A model generated the notes under the pieces. That model did not search any database, was not told the DNA's origin, and saw nothing but the letters and a program-made list of their open reading frames with translations. DNA of 64,000 bases, taken from NCBI RefSeq assembly GCF_011493005.1, contig NZ_CP049156.1:2232001-2296000 (forward strand), given 5' to 3'. Below are positions 44,078 to 53,238 of the stretch, piece by piece (positions within the stretch are counted from its first letter, which is position 1; every line of letters begins with the position of its first letter). The stretch comes from Caballeronia sp. SBC1. Its GTDB lineage: Bacteria > Pseudomonadota > Gammaproteobacteria > Burkholderiales > Burkholderiaceae. A program made the position numbers and the translations under genes.

Positions 44078-44821
44078 TTACTTCTTCAGGGACCGTTGCC
44101 GCACCGCTTCGAACAAACAAATCCCGCTCGCCACCGACACATTCAGACTCTCGACGCTACCTGCCATCGGGATCTTCATGATCTCGTCGCAGGTTTCGCC
44201 GGTGAGGCGTCGCATGCCCTCGCCTTCCGCGCCGACAACAATCGCCACCGGACCATCGAGCTTCGTCTCATACACGCTCGCGGTCGCTTCGCCCGCCGTG
44301 CCGATCACCCACACGCCCGCGTCCTTCAACTCGCGCAACGCGCGCGCCAGATTCGTCACCGTGATGTACGGCACGGTTTCAGCGGCGCCGCTCGCGACCT
44401 TCGCGGCGGTTGCGTTCAGCCCGGCCGAACGATCGCGCGGGGCGATCACCGCATGCGCGCCGGCGGCATCGGCGACACGCAAACACGCGCCGAGGTTATG
44501 CGGGTCGGTCACGCCATCGAGCACCAACAGCAAGGGCGTGCCGCTCACGCCGTCGAGCAGTTCCGCCAGGTTCTGCGCGAGCGGCATGTCGGTCGCACGC
44601 GCGACAACGCCTTGATGGCCGACGTTGCCCGACAGCCCCCACAAGCGCGCTTCGTCGGCGGCGATCAGGCGGATGCCGGCTTCCTTCGCCGTGCGCAGGA
44701 AATCGGTCATGCGCCGGTCCTTGCGGGTCGGATCGTAGAGAATTTCCTCGATCGTCGATGCGTCCGCGCGAACCCGTGCGGTCACCGCGTGAAAACCATA
44801 CAAAACTTTAAGACGTGACAT
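44078..44821 (-). CDS. rlmB: 23S rRNA (guanosine2251-2'-O)-methyltransferase RlmB
   Basis: This SPOUT-fold enzyme methylates G2251 of 23S rRNA. It has an N-terminal RNA-binding substrate domain (about 1-75; LKVLYGFHAVTARV) and a C-terminal knotted SAM domain with LVLDGVTDPHNLGACLR, VVGAEGEGMRRLT and IPMAGSVESLNVSVASGICLFE. Length is 247 residues. It lies downstream of rnr on the same strand, the common order in proteobacteria, but a strong hairpin separates the two. Confidence 0.96.
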   Translation of the reverse strand: MSRLKVLYGFHAVTARVRADASTIEEILYDPTRKDRRMTDFLRTAKEAGIRLIAADEARLWGLSGNVGHQGVVARATDMPLAQNLAELLDGVSGTPLLLVLDGVTDPHNLGACLRVADAAGAHAVIAPRDRSAGLNATAAKVASGAAETVPYITVTNLARALRELKDAGVWVIGTAGEATASVYETKLDGPVAIVVGAEGEGMRRLTGETCDEIMKIPMAGSVESLNVSVASGICLFEAVRQRSLKK

Positions 44822-44854
44822 GACTGGACCAGACCGTATTCAAACAAAACAAAA

Positions 44855-44891
44855 TGGAAACGCGGCCCGGTGCATGATGCATCGGGCCGCG
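44855..44891 (-). terminator. Rho-independent terminator after rnr
   Basis: On the minus strand CGCGGCCCG pairs perfectly with CGGGCCGCG, and the loop extends the stem with a TGCAT/ATGCA self-complement. It is followed by TTTCCATTTTGTTTTG. It should reduce read-through from rnr into rlmB. Confidence 0.8.
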
Positions 44892-44931
44892 CATTTCAAA
44901 CTGAGGCGCGTCGCCTTCGCTACCGCGCGCC

Positions 44932-47445
44932 TCAGCGCTTCTTTCGTGGCGGGTGACTCTTGGCCGCTGCCTTCGGCACCGCGCCGCGCTTCTTCGCCAC
45001 CGCCACGTCCTTGGCGATAGTAGGCGGCAGTGCTGCCGCGGCTGCTTTACCCAAAGCCTGGGCCGCCGCCTTCTTGCCGCCGCGGTCGCGCCGCCGGCTA
45101 TTCACGCTACTGCCTTCGTCCGACGGGAACGGCCGCACACGCGGTCCCGCGCCCGCACCCACGCCATTCATGGCGGAGTGCTCGACGGCCGGCGCCGAGG
45201 TCCGGCCGGCCGGCTTGACGGGTGTATCGCGAACCAACCGGAAGTCGATCTTGCGTGAATCGAGATCGACACGGCTGACCTGCACGCGCACCCGGTCCGA
45301 CATCCGGTACCGAATGCCCGTGCGTTCGCCGCGCAATTCGTTCTTGACCTCGTCGTACTGGAAGTAGTCGGCGCCAAGTTCGGTGATATGCACCAGCCCT
45401 TCGATAAACAGCGAATCCAGTTGCACGAAGATGCCGAACGTTGTCACGCCGTTCACCATGCCGCCGTATTCCTCGCCGAGCTTGTCGCGCATGAAATAGC
45501 ACTTGAGCCAGGCTTCCACGTCGCGCGACGCTTCGTCCGCGCGGCGTTCATTCGACGAACAATGCAGTCCGAGCTCTTCCCAGATCGCGACGTTGTTGCG
45601 CTGACGGCTGCGCGATTCGTCGTCGGATTTCTGCATGGCCCGCGCAGCCTTCGTCAGGCCCGTGCTGAGCGTGACGTCGTGGCCAACCTCGGGCTGATAC
45701 TTCTTGCCCTGCAAGATCGCGTAGATGGCGCGATGCGTGAGCAAGTCGGGGTATCGGCGAATCGGGCTGGTGAAGTGCGCATACGCTTCGTACGCGAGCC
45801 CGAAGTGACCAATGTTTTCCGGACTGTAGACAGCTTGCTGCATGGAGCGCAGCACCATGCTCTGCAGCATCTGCGCGTCCGGCCGGTCGCGAACCATGGC
45901 CATGAGAGCGGCGTAGTCGCTTGCATGCGGCTTCTCGCCGCCACCCAGCGACAGCCCCACGCCACGCAGGAACGCACGCAGGTTTTCGAGCTTTTCGGGC
46001 GTCGGCCCGGCGTGCACGCGATACAGCCCCGGGTGCTTGTGGCGCTTGAGGAAGTCAGCGGCGCACACGTTCGCGGCCAGCATGCATTCCTCGATCAACC
46101 GATGCGCGTCGTTGCGATGCCGCGGCACGATCTGCTCGATCTTGCCCTGGGCATTGCAGACAATGTAGGTCTCGGTTGTATCGAAATCGATCGCGCCACG
46201 CTTCTGGCGCGCTGCGTGCAGCGACTTGTAGACACCGTACAGGTTCTGCAATTGCGGCAACAGGTCGGCGCGCTTCGCGGCTTCCGGTCCCTTCGTGTTG
46301 GTCAGGACCGCCGCAACTTCCGTATACGTCAAGCGGGCCGCCGAATGCATCACGGCCGGATAGAACTGGTACGCCTTGATCTCGCCGCGCGCGGTGATCA
46401 CCATGTCGCAGACGAGCACACAACGGTCCACTTGCGGATTCAGCGAACACAGCCCGTTCGATAACTTCTCGGGCAACATTGGAATCACGCGGCGCGGAAA
46501 ATACACCGATGTGCTGCGGTCGAGCGCATCAACGTCCAGCGCCTCGTTCGGGCGTACGTAATGCGAGACGTCGGCAATCGCGACCAACATACGGAAGCCC
46601 GTGCCGCGGCCGACCGTCATGGGCTCGCAATACACGGCGTCGTCGAAGTCGCGGGCATCTTCGCCGTCAATAGTGACGAGCGGCACATCGCGCAAATCCA
46701 CGCGATGCCGGATATCCACTGGACGCACTTCGTCCGGCAGCTTCGAGGCCTGCTCGAGCGCGCGGTCGCTGAATTCGTGGGGCACGCCGTATTTGCGCAC
46801 CGCGATCTCGATCTCCATGCCCGGATCGTCAATGTCGCCGATCACTTCCGCCACGCGTCCAAGCGGCTGCGAATGGCGGCTCGGGAAGTCGGTGAGATCC
46901 ACCGAAACCACCTGCCCCACTTTCGCCTTCTTCGGATTCTGCGTGATCAGGATGTCATGGCCAATGCGCTTGTCTTCGGGCACGAGGATCAACGCGCCGT
47001 TCTCGCTGATCAGCCGGCCGATAATGCGTTTATTCGCACGATCCGTGACTTCCACGATATGGCCTTCAGGCCGCCCGCGACGGTCATACCCGACAATGCG
47101 CGCGAGCACGCGGTCGTTATGCATGACCTTCTGCATTTCGCCGTTGGGCAGGAACAGGTCGTCCTGGCCGTCGTCGCGAATCAGGAAGCCGAAGCCGTCG
47201 CGATGGCCTTGAACGCGGCCGGCAACAAAGTTTGAGGGATGCGTGAGTTGGTAATAGCCGCGTTTGTCGAGACGGACCTGGCCGTCACGCTCCATGGCTC
47301 CCAATCGCTTGAAAAATCCTTCGCGCTCCTGGCGCTTGATCGACAGAGCTTCGGCGATGTCGTTCGCGGCGAGCGGAGCCTCGCTCGTGCGCAACACGCC
47401 GAGAATTTCTTCGCGGCTCGGAATCGGATACGGATATTTGTTCAA
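44932..47445 (-). CDS. rnr: Ribonuclease R
   Basis: RNase R is a processive 3'-5' exoribonuclease that degrades structured RNA. The 837-residue protein has an N-terminal helix-turn-helix-like domain, cold-shock domains (GRVQGHRDGFGFLIRDDGQDDLF), the catalytic RNB domain with DGEDARDFDDAVYC carrying the metal-binding Asp residues, a C-terminal S1 domain (GMVNGVTTFGIFVQLDSLFIEGLVH) and a Lys/Ala-rich tail. The start is a TTG at 47445 because an in-frame stop lies 14 codons upstream and no ATG or GTG occurs between. Confidence 0.96.
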   Translation of the reverse strand: MNKYPYPIPSREEILGVLRTSEAPLAANDIAEALSIKRQEREGFFKRLGAMERDGQVRLDKRGYYQLTHPSNFVAGRVQGHRDGFGFLIRDDGQDDLFLPNGEMQKVMHNDRVLARIVGYDRRGRPEGHIVEVTDRANKRIIGRLISENGALILVPEDKRIGHDILITQNPKKAKVGQVVSVDLTDFPSRHSQPLGRVAEVIGDIDDPGMEIEIAVRKYGVPHEFSDRALEQASKLPDEVRPVDIRHRVDLRDVPLVTIDGEDARDFDDAVYCEPMTVGRGTGFRMLVAIADVSHYVRPNEALDVDALDRSTSVYFPRRVIPMLPEKLSNGLCSLNPQVDRCVLVCDMVITARGEIKAYQFYPAVMHSAARLTYTEVAAVLTNTKGPEAAKRADLLPQLQNLYGVYKSLHAARQKRGAIDFDTTETYIVCNAQGKIEQIVPRHRNDAHRLIEECMLAANVCAADFLKRHKHPGLYRVHAGPTPEKLENLRAFLRGVGLSLGGGEKPHASDYAALMAMVRDRPDAQMLQSMVLRSMQQAVYSPENIGHFGLAYEAYAHFTSPIRRYPDLLTHRAIYAILQGKKYQPEVGHDVTLSTGLTKAARAMQKSDDESRSRQRNNVAIWEELGLHCSSNERRADEASRDVEAWLKCYFMRDKLGEEYGGMVNGVTTFGIFVQLDSLFIEGLVHITELGADYFQYDEVKNELRGERTGIRYRMSDRVRVQVSRVDLDSRKIDFRLVRDTPVKPAGRTSAPAVEHSAMNGVGAGAGPRVRPFPSDEGSSVNSRRRDRGGKKAAAQALGKAAAAALPPTIAKDVAVAKKRGAVPKAAAKSHPPRKKR

Positions 47446-47714
47446 GGGCTTATCGATGATCTCTTCTCGTCTAACTGAATGTCACGGTTAATCGGTTAAT
47501 TGGGGGTTCCCATCTCGGGATCCCATCCCGGCTTTACTTTCCAGCCCGCCCGGGGCTGGATCGGCGCGTTGCCGGGACGTTGCACTTAACGTTGTTCCGG
47601 TTCGTTCACGAATAGTTTGCGAACCATTCTAACACCCGCCAACCGGGCCACATCGGCTCAGAAGCCATATGGGTAATGGCTCGGAGCCTCGTTTCAGTTT
47701 CGGTCTCAAAATGC
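47446..47714. other. Gap between rnr and tRNA-Leu promoter
   Basis: This gap of about 270 bases has no gene. It contains the rnr upstream region and an inverted repeat GGTTCG…CGAACC near 47599-47624 of unknown role. Confidence 0.4.
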
Positions 47715-47742
47715 TTGACAGCGCGATATGCCCGGCTATAAT
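47715..47742 (+). promoter_or_regulatory. Sigma-70 promoter of the first tRNA-Leu gene
   Basis: A perfect -35 (TTGACA, 47715-47720) and perfect -10 (TATAAT, 47737-47742) are separated by 16 bases, 26 bases before the mature tRNA end. The second tRNA-Leu gene has a similar promoter. Confidence 0.9.
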
Positions 47743-47768
47743 TGCGTTCTTTGCTGCACACGCACCTT

Positions 47769-47853
47769 GCCCAGGTGGCGGAATTGGTAGACGCACATGG
47801 TTCAGGTCCATGCGCCGCGAGGCGTGGAGGTTCGAGTCCTCTCTTGGGCACCA
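47769..47853 (+). tRNA. tRNA-Leu (anticodon CAG), copy 1
   Basis: The 85-base gene includes an encoded CCA end. The acceptor arm GCCCAGG pairs with CTTGGGC. The anticodon stem CATGG/CCATG encloses loop TTCAGGT with anticodon CAG at 47803-47805, reading CUG. The variable arm CGCC-GCGA-GGCG is the long arm of class II tRNAs, and GGTTCGAGTCC forms the T-loop region. Promoter and terminator are both present. Confidence 0.97.
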
Positions 47854-47887
47854 AGATTCAAGTTCGGAGCAATCCGAAGAAGTCCGG

Positions 47888-47924
47888 AAAACCCCGTAAA
47901 TCCTTGTGATTACGGGGTTTTTTG
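47888..47924 (+). terminator. Terminator of tRNA-Leu copy 1
   Basis: The stem AAACCCCGTAA/TTACGGGGTTT is followed by a T-run. A related hairpin follows the second tRNA-Leu copy. Confidence 0.9.
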
Positions 47925-48074
47925 TTTTCTTGCGCGTTCGGCGTGGTCGAGTATCTGGAGGAGAAACCATATCCGGATTCGCCACGGCAAAGCCGGAACA
48001 GATGTTCCGCACTGCCCGCGCGGGGGCAAAGGCCGGCGTCCTTTCGGACGGCTGGGGCCTTTCCCTGAAAAGCG

Positions 48075-48395
48075 TCACTGACTGCGAAACAAAGACGGCT
48101 GGATCAGGAAATCGTCGCGATTCTTGTCTGCGATCCACTGCGGCGCCCGTCCCCGCCCGCTCCACGTCGCCCCGGTGGCCGGATCACGGTACTTTGCGTT
48201 CGCGACCGGTGGGACCATACGGGCATGAGCCCGGGTGCCGATCAGCTCCTGCAGGGAGATTTTATATTCCCTCATTTTCGCGACGATCTCGCGCAGCGCG
48301 CGATCTGCCTCCTGCTGATGTGCTTGCTCCAATTCCTGTTGAAGCGCTTCGCGCTGCGCCAGTAGTTCCTTCAAACCAGGCATTACCGTTTCCAT
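48075..48395 (-). CDS. H-NS family DNA-binding protein
   Basis: The protein of about 106 residues has an N-terminal coiled coil for oligomerisation (METVMPGLKELLAQREALQQ, then LEQAHQQEADRALREIV). The C-terminal H-NS DNA-binding domain is YRDPATGATWSGRGRAPQWI, in which GRGRAP is the AT-hook-like loop inserting into the minor groove. Such proteins silence AT-rich, often acquired, genes. The ATG at 48383 is an alternative start. It lies next to tRNA-Leu copy 1 and converges on it. Confidence 0.93.
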   Translation of the reverse strand: METVMPGLKELLAQREALQQELEQAHQQEADRALREIVAKMREYKISLQELIGTRAHARMVPPVANAKYRDPATGATWSGRGRAPQWIADKNRDDFLIQPSLFRSQ

Positions 48396-48679
48396 AATTT
48401 TCGAAATAATTGCAGCGAGTTTGACACAGCAAAGGGCCTCACGACCGCCGAATATTAACCGCTGATGCAGGGACTTGATAACGGCGGTCAAGAACCGCGC
48501 GTCGCGAGCGGACCAAGCGGTCGTGCCCTCTGTTACGCCTGTTAAGCCTCGGCGAACATCATGTCGCACCGTGCGTGTTTCCTCGGTGAAGCTTGAGCCG
48601 CGGAGCGGTCCGTACATCGACGCAATTCCTTAATATCACAAGCTCGGTCGTCACCCGACCCACGCATGATCAGACCGCG

Positions 48680-49852
48680 CTAAACAACGTTCTTTTCAAC
48701 GATCGGACGACCCTCGAGCACCCGCTCCCAGCTCAGCGACGACAGGTCGAGTGAGGTGTACTTCCCAGAGAGAATCAACTCGCTCACGCCACGTCCGGTG
48801 GCCGGACCCTGCTGGAGCCCATGACCGCTGAAGCCATTTGCGAACACACAATTCTCGGCGTCCGGGTGGTAACCGATAATTGCGTTCTGGTCGAGCACGT
48901 TGTACTCGTAGTAGCCGGACCAGCAGTTTTCAACGCGCAGCGCTTCGAATTCCGGAACACGATGAGCAAGCGTCGGCCAGATGACTTCGTCGAAGATGGC
49001 GTGGTCGACTTCGTCCAGCGGCAGGTCATCTGGATCATTGTCGGGACTCGGCGACGTACCGCAGATGTACGTCTTCCCCTCGGGACGAAAATAGACCCCG
49101 GCCGGGTCGATCAGCAAGGGGCAGTGTTGCAGCCGAGCAGGAGACGACACATTGAAGATGCTCCGGCGTCGCGCAAAAACCGGGATATCGATACCCATCA
49201 TTTCCGATATCTTGCGCGCCCAGGCACCCGCCGCATTAACCACCGTGTCGCATGCATAGCTCTCTCCATTGCTCGCCACGGCGTGCGTGACACGCCGACC
49301 GTCCCGAACCAGTCCGGTCACATCCGCCGCAATGTAGCGCGCGCCCAGCGACTGCGCCTTCTTGCGAAGCGCCTGCACGAGACCGTAGCCATCGAACCAC
49401 CCTTCTCCGCTCTCGCCAAACCCGCCGGATACGAGGTCCTCGACATTCAACCAGGGGAATTTGGCGCGCAGCGCGTCCCGGCCCATGAGCGTGATGTCCG
49501 CTCCAAGCGTCCTTTGCAGCGCATGGTTTTCGCGAAGCGTTGCATCGCCCGCCTGAGTGGCGAGGAAAAGATAGCCGCCTTCGTGAAGATCAATAGCCGG
49601 CTTGAAACCTTCTACTTCGAGAATGTCTCCAATACCGCGAAGAAATTCGATGCCGTACAACGACATTTGAATGGAAAGCGGCGTGGAGAATTGCTGCCGG
49701 ATCGACGCGGCCGAAAGTGCCGACGATGACTTCGCATAGCTCGGGTCACGCTCAATCACGGTCACGTCAACCGTCGGGTCTGAAGCACGCAGAAAATAAG
49801 CGATGGAACTACCAATGACCCCGCCGCCAACTATAACGACCTTGGAACTCAC
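48680..49852 (-). CDS. FAD-dependent oxidoreductase, DAO family
   Basis: This is probably an amino-acid or N-methyl-amine oxidase or dehydrogenase. The GTG at 49852 (GGAG six bases upstream) gives VVIVGGGVIGSSIAYFLR, the FAD-binding fingerprint. ALSAASIRQQFSTPLSIQMS follows where the flavin-contacting segment lies. The middle has VVNAAGAWARKI, and the C-terminal region has ENCWSGYYEYNVLDQNAIIG and ANGFSGHGLQQGPATGR, typical of sarcosine-oxidase-like proteins. Length is 390 residues. It lies in a run with MarR and the TMADH-like enzyme, which suggests a shared catabolic job. Confidence 0.92.
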   Translation of the reverse strand: MSSKVVIVGGGVIGSSIAYFLRASDPTVDVTVIERDPSYAKSSSALSAASIRQQFSTPLSIQMSLYGIEFLRGIGDILEVEGFKPAIDLHEGGYLFLATQAGDATLRENHALQRTLGADITLMGRDALRAKFPWLNVEDLVSGGFGESGEGWFDGYGLVQALRKKAQSLGARYIAADVTGLVRDGRRVTHAVASNGESYACDTVVNAAGAWARKISEMMGIDIPVFARRRSIFNVSSPARLQHCPLLIDPAGVYFRPEGKTYICGTSPSPDNDPDDLPLDEVDHAIFDEVIWPTLAHRVPEFEALRVENCWSGYYEYNVLDQNAIIGYHPDAENCVFANGFSGHGLQQGPATGRGVSELILSGKYTSLDLSSLSWERVLEGRPIVEKNVV

Positions 49853-50072
49853 GACTCACTCCAAATTGTTGTAACCCGACGCCTCGCGTCCGCGAGCACG
49901 TTTCCTTTGCACTTTTCCTCTGCACACTCGCTTTCAACCGAGAGCTGTCTCATCGAGAAAATACGAACGAGCCCTTCACATCAGGATCCAACGCGACTCG
50001 CATGGCCGATCTGATCATTCTCTTCGCCTCAATGCGCGAAAGTAGAATCAACTATTCGTGACCGCAGCCACT

Positions 50073-50591
50073 TCACCATTCATGGCGAAACTGCATCAAC
50101 TTGTTCAGTACCTGATCAAGCAACGCGCGCTCCGATGCGCTCAACCCGCTCAGCATGGTCGATTGCCGCTCGATAGCGACGGGCACCACACGTTCATAGA
50201 GTTTTCGCCCACTTTCGTTCAGGATGAGCGAACTCTCACGTCGATCAAGCGTGTTGATCTTGCGGCGAATCATCTTCCTTTCGCTCAGTCGCGTCACCGC
50301 ACGGCTGATGCTGTTTTTCGGACGACCTGTCACTTCGCAAATTGTCTTGGCAGCCATCGAGCCGTAGGAACTCAGGCAGCTGAGCACGTTGAACTCGTCA
50401 CGGCCAACATCGAAGTCACGGGTCATCACTGAAAAGCACGGCTCGGTGTAGTAGTTCGACCAGAGCGTGAAGCGCCAAGCCTCGCTGATCGGTCCGTTCG
50501 TGACGACCGCAGCAAACACTTCTTGTGCATTGACGGCGCTATCGGACGCTTTCAATTCTGTTGCCTGCATATCCTCAACCGTACTAGCCAT
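50073..50591 (-). CDS. MarR family transcriptional regulator
   Basis: The 172-residue protein has a central winged helix-turn-helix (about 65-135): FNVLSCLSSYGSMAAKTICEVTGRPKNSISRAVTRLSERKMIRR, then the wing with DRRESSLILNESGRKLYERV. N- and C-terminal helices would form the dimer. It lies between two flavoenzyme genes on the same strand and probably responds to their substrate. The start at 50591 lacks a strong ribosome site; ATG 50570 is possible. Confidence 0.92.
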   Translation of the reverse strand: MASTVEDMQATELKASDSAVNAQEVFAAVVTNGPISEAWRFTLWSNYYTEPCFSVMTRDFDVGRDEFNVLSCLSSYGSMAAKTICEVTGRPKNSISRAVTRLSERKMIRRKINTLDRRESSLILNESGRKLYERVVPVAIERQSTMLSGLSASERALLDQVLNKLMQFRHEW

Positions 50592-50928
50592 ATCTGTTTA
50601 TCGTCACGATCCATGGTTACGTCCATCCAATATTGAAGGTCCGCAGCTTGCCTGAATTCGTTGAATGCCCAAAGCACGCAAGGGAGCCAGCACCCTTTTT
50701 AACTTGCTGCCCGATCACTGGAAATTTCAGATTAGTCCCATGTGGAACCATATGTCAAGATATCAAAAACGCCTATTTTGCGTGGACCGAATAGTTGCGT
50801 TTTGAAGCGTTCGCATAAACAATGCAACGCGCTCGCAGGCTTAAAGGCAGCAATACGATAACCACAATCATTAGTTATCCAAATCGCTGTAAATGCCAAT
50901 GCGGGTTTTGATAAAACCGTCGCCCTTC
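50592..50928. other. Gap between MarR and the TMADH-like gene
   Basis: This gap of 337 comparatively AT-rich bases shows no gene. It should hold the promoter for the MarR gene; I could not pick one site with confidence. Confidence 0.4.
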
Positions 50929-52968
50929 CTACAGGTCCTTGAGCAGACGAAGCGCGTCGTAGATTGCCGCATGCGTGTTGCGCGCCGACACCGCATCGCC
51001 TATACGGAAAAGCTGGAACGCGCCTTCCGGGTTGGATTTGCGTGACTGCTTCGCCCCACCTATCAGATCGTCGTAGTCGAGCGCACCGAGATTGCTCGAC
51101 AGGGGCTTCAGTTCAAAATACAGATCATCCATCGGAATGGTTCCGTGATTTACCACGACCTGGTCATGACGTTGCTCGTTGCGGATGCCGCCGTAGTCAC
51201 TGCCTACGACCGCGACAAGCGCGTCATGGTCGCGATGCACCGAAGCGAGCCGATACGTCACAGTGAACTTCACGTCCAGCTTCTGAAGCGATCGCATATA
51301 GGGCACGAGATTCATGCTCATTACTTCGGGCGAGAACGAGCGGTCCGGGGTCATGATCTCAACCTTCCCTCCGGCTTGCGCGATCACTTCGGCGGCCTGC
51401 AGCGCCGCGTGGTCACCCGCGTCGTCGAAGATCAGGACGTTCAAGCCAGGCTTGACGTCGCCGGAGATGATGTCCCAAGTCGATACAACCAGTTCGTTTC
51501 CTTCGCGCAGGACTTCGGTGTGAGGCATTCCCCCGGTTGCCACGATCACCACGTCCGGGTTTTCGGCTTGCACTGTCTCTGACTCGGCCCACGTGTTGAA
51601 CTTGAACGTCACGCCGAGCCGCTCACATCGGGACATCCGCCAGTCGACTATGCCGATCATCTCCTTGCGCCGCACGTTCTGCGCGGTCAGGCGAATCTGG
51701 CCGCCAGGATTGTTCGTGGCCTCGAGCACAACGACCTCATGTCCTCGCTCACCAGCCACGCGGGCTGCCTCCAGTCCCGCCGGTCCTGCCCCGACGATCA
51801 CCACTTTGCGCCTGGTTGGCGCACGCGCAATGTCGTGCGGCATGGTGGTTTCGCGGCCCGTGGCTGCATTGTGAATACAGTACGCCGCGCCACCTTGATA
51901 GATACGGTCGAGGCAATAGTTCGCGCCAACGCACGGTCGAATATCGTCTTCCCGGCGCTCGATGATCTTGCGAACAATATGCGGATCAGTCATGTGCGCG
52001 CGCGTCATGCCGACCATGTCGATCTTGCCTGACTCGATCGCATGCCGCGCTGTCGACACATCCTGGATTCGCGCCGCGTGAAAGGTGGGGAACTCGGTCG
52101 CCTTGCGAATTTCCCCGGCGAAGTCCAGATGAGGTGCGCTTTTCATGCCCTGAATAGGGATGATGTCGGTCAATCCGGCATCTGTTTCCAGATGCCCACG
52201 GATCACGTTGAGGAAATCGACGAGACCACTTTCTTTCAGCTTCATCGATATAGACAGCCCGTCCGCTTTCGTGAGGCCGCCTTCAATAATCTCATCAGCG
52301 GTGTATCGGATACCCAGCAGGAAGTCTGGACCAACGCGTTTGCGCATAGCCGTCAGGACGTCGAAGGTGAACTTCATCCGGTTGTCCAGCGAGCCGCCGT
52401 ATGGCGCATCGAGTGTATTCGTGAGTGGCGACCAGAACTGGTCCATCAAATGTCCGTAGGCTTCCAGCTCGAGCCCGTCAAGACCGGCTGCCTTCATTCG
52501 CTCTGCGGCGTCCGCGTAGTCCTTGATGATGCGCTCGATATCCCAATCCTCGAGCTTCTTCGGAAAGGCGCGGTGCGCAGGCTCCCGATTGTGCGAGGGA
52601 GACACCGCCGGAAGCCAGTCGCCCTTGTCCCAGCGCGTACGCCGTCCGAGGTGCGTCAACTGGATCATGACCGCTGCGCCGTGATCGTGACATTCATCGG
52701 CGAGGTCCTTCATCCAGTGCACGACCTCGTCCTTGTAAGCGAGGACGTTGTTGAACACCGGCGGACTGTCCTTCGATACCGCCGCCGACCCCGCCGTCAT
52801 CGTGAGCGCGATGCCCGCCTTCGCGCGTTCGACGTGATACGCGCGGTACTGCTCCTTGGGCATGCCGTCCTCCGCATACGCCGGCTCGTGCGACGTGGTC
52901 ATGATGCGGTTGCGGAACGTCAGATGTTTGATGGTGTAAGGCTGAAGCAGCGGATCGCTTGACGACAT
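50929..52968 (-). CDS. NADH:flavin oxidoreductase / TMADH-like demethylase
   Basis: The 679-residue protein resembles trimethylamine dehydrogenase and N-methylproline (stachydrine) demethylases. It has an N-terminal old-yellow-enzyme TIM barrel for FMN (about 1-345; QLTHLGRRTRW, LDGLELEAYGHLMDQFWSPL), a cysteine cluster CVGANYCLDRIYQGGAAYC for a 4Fe-4S centre, and a C-terminal FAD/NAD-type domain starting RKVVIVGAGPAGLEAARVAG. I chose ATG 52968 with AAAGG upstream. A TetR-family gene lies divergently upstream, and a palindrome overlaps its promoter. Substrate is unproved; an N-methylated amino acid or betaine is likely. Confidence 0.92.
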   Translation of the reverse strand: MSSSDPLLQPYTIKHLTFRNRIMTTSHEPAYAEDGMPKEQYRAYHVERAKAGIALTMTAGSAAVSKDSPPVFNNVLAYKDEVVHWMKDLADECHDHGAAVMIQLTHLGRRTRWDKGDWLPAVSPSHNREPAHRAFPKKLEDWDIERIIKDYADAAERMKAAGLDGLELEAYGHLMDQFWSPLTNTLDAPYGGSLDNRMKFTFDVLTAMRKRVGPDFLLGIRYTADEIIEGGLTKADGLSISMKLKESGLVDFLNVIRGHLETDAGLTDIIPIQGMKSAPHLDFAGEIRKATEFPTFHAARIQDVSTARHAIESGKIDMVGMTRAHMTDPHIVRKIIERREDDIRPCVGANYCLDRIYQGGAAYCIHNAATGRETTMPHDIARAPTRRKVVIVGAGPAGLEAARVAGERGHEVVVLEATNNPGGQIRLTAQNVRRKEMIGIVDWRMSRCERLGVTFKFNTWAESETVQAENPDVVIVATGGMPHTEVLREGNELVVSTWDIISGDVKPGLNVLIFDDAGDHAALQAAEVIAQAGGKVEIMTPDRSFSPEVMSMNLVPYMRSLQKLDVKFTVTYRLASVHRDHDALVAVVGSDYGGIRNEQRHDQVVVNHGTIPMDDLYFELKPLSSNLGALDYDDLIGGAKQSRKSNPEGAFQLFRIGDAVSARNTHAAIYDALRLLKDL

Positions 52969-53007
52969 GGCGTGGCCTTTGACGATGTTGTTTCGGGGAC
53001 GCAATGA

Positions 53008-53036
53008 AGATTATTCACTCTGTACACATGTGTCAA
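53008..53036 (-). promoter_or_regulatory. Promoter of the TMADH-like gene with embedded palindrome
   Basis: On the minus strand, TTGACA (53036-53031) and TAATCT (53013-53008) are separated by 17 bases, 40 bases upstream of the ATG. The perfect palindrome ACACATGTGT (53024-53033) covers the -35 end and spacer, a good position for a repressor, probably the divergent TetR protein. Confidence 0.65.
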
Positions 53037-53238
53037 GTATCTCGACTACAATGAACATTATGACTTTACGTTGATCATCGGCACGATCTTGCTGGCGGGA
53101 ACCACGAATATAAAGAGCGAGATTGGGGGCGAAAGCGCTTTGACCGATACCGGACGACGCGCCAGAATATCGTCGCTTCCGTGATGGACTCTCGCTCTGC
53201 GGACCGGCGATCACGGCTGCTTTAAGGAATTTTTACCT

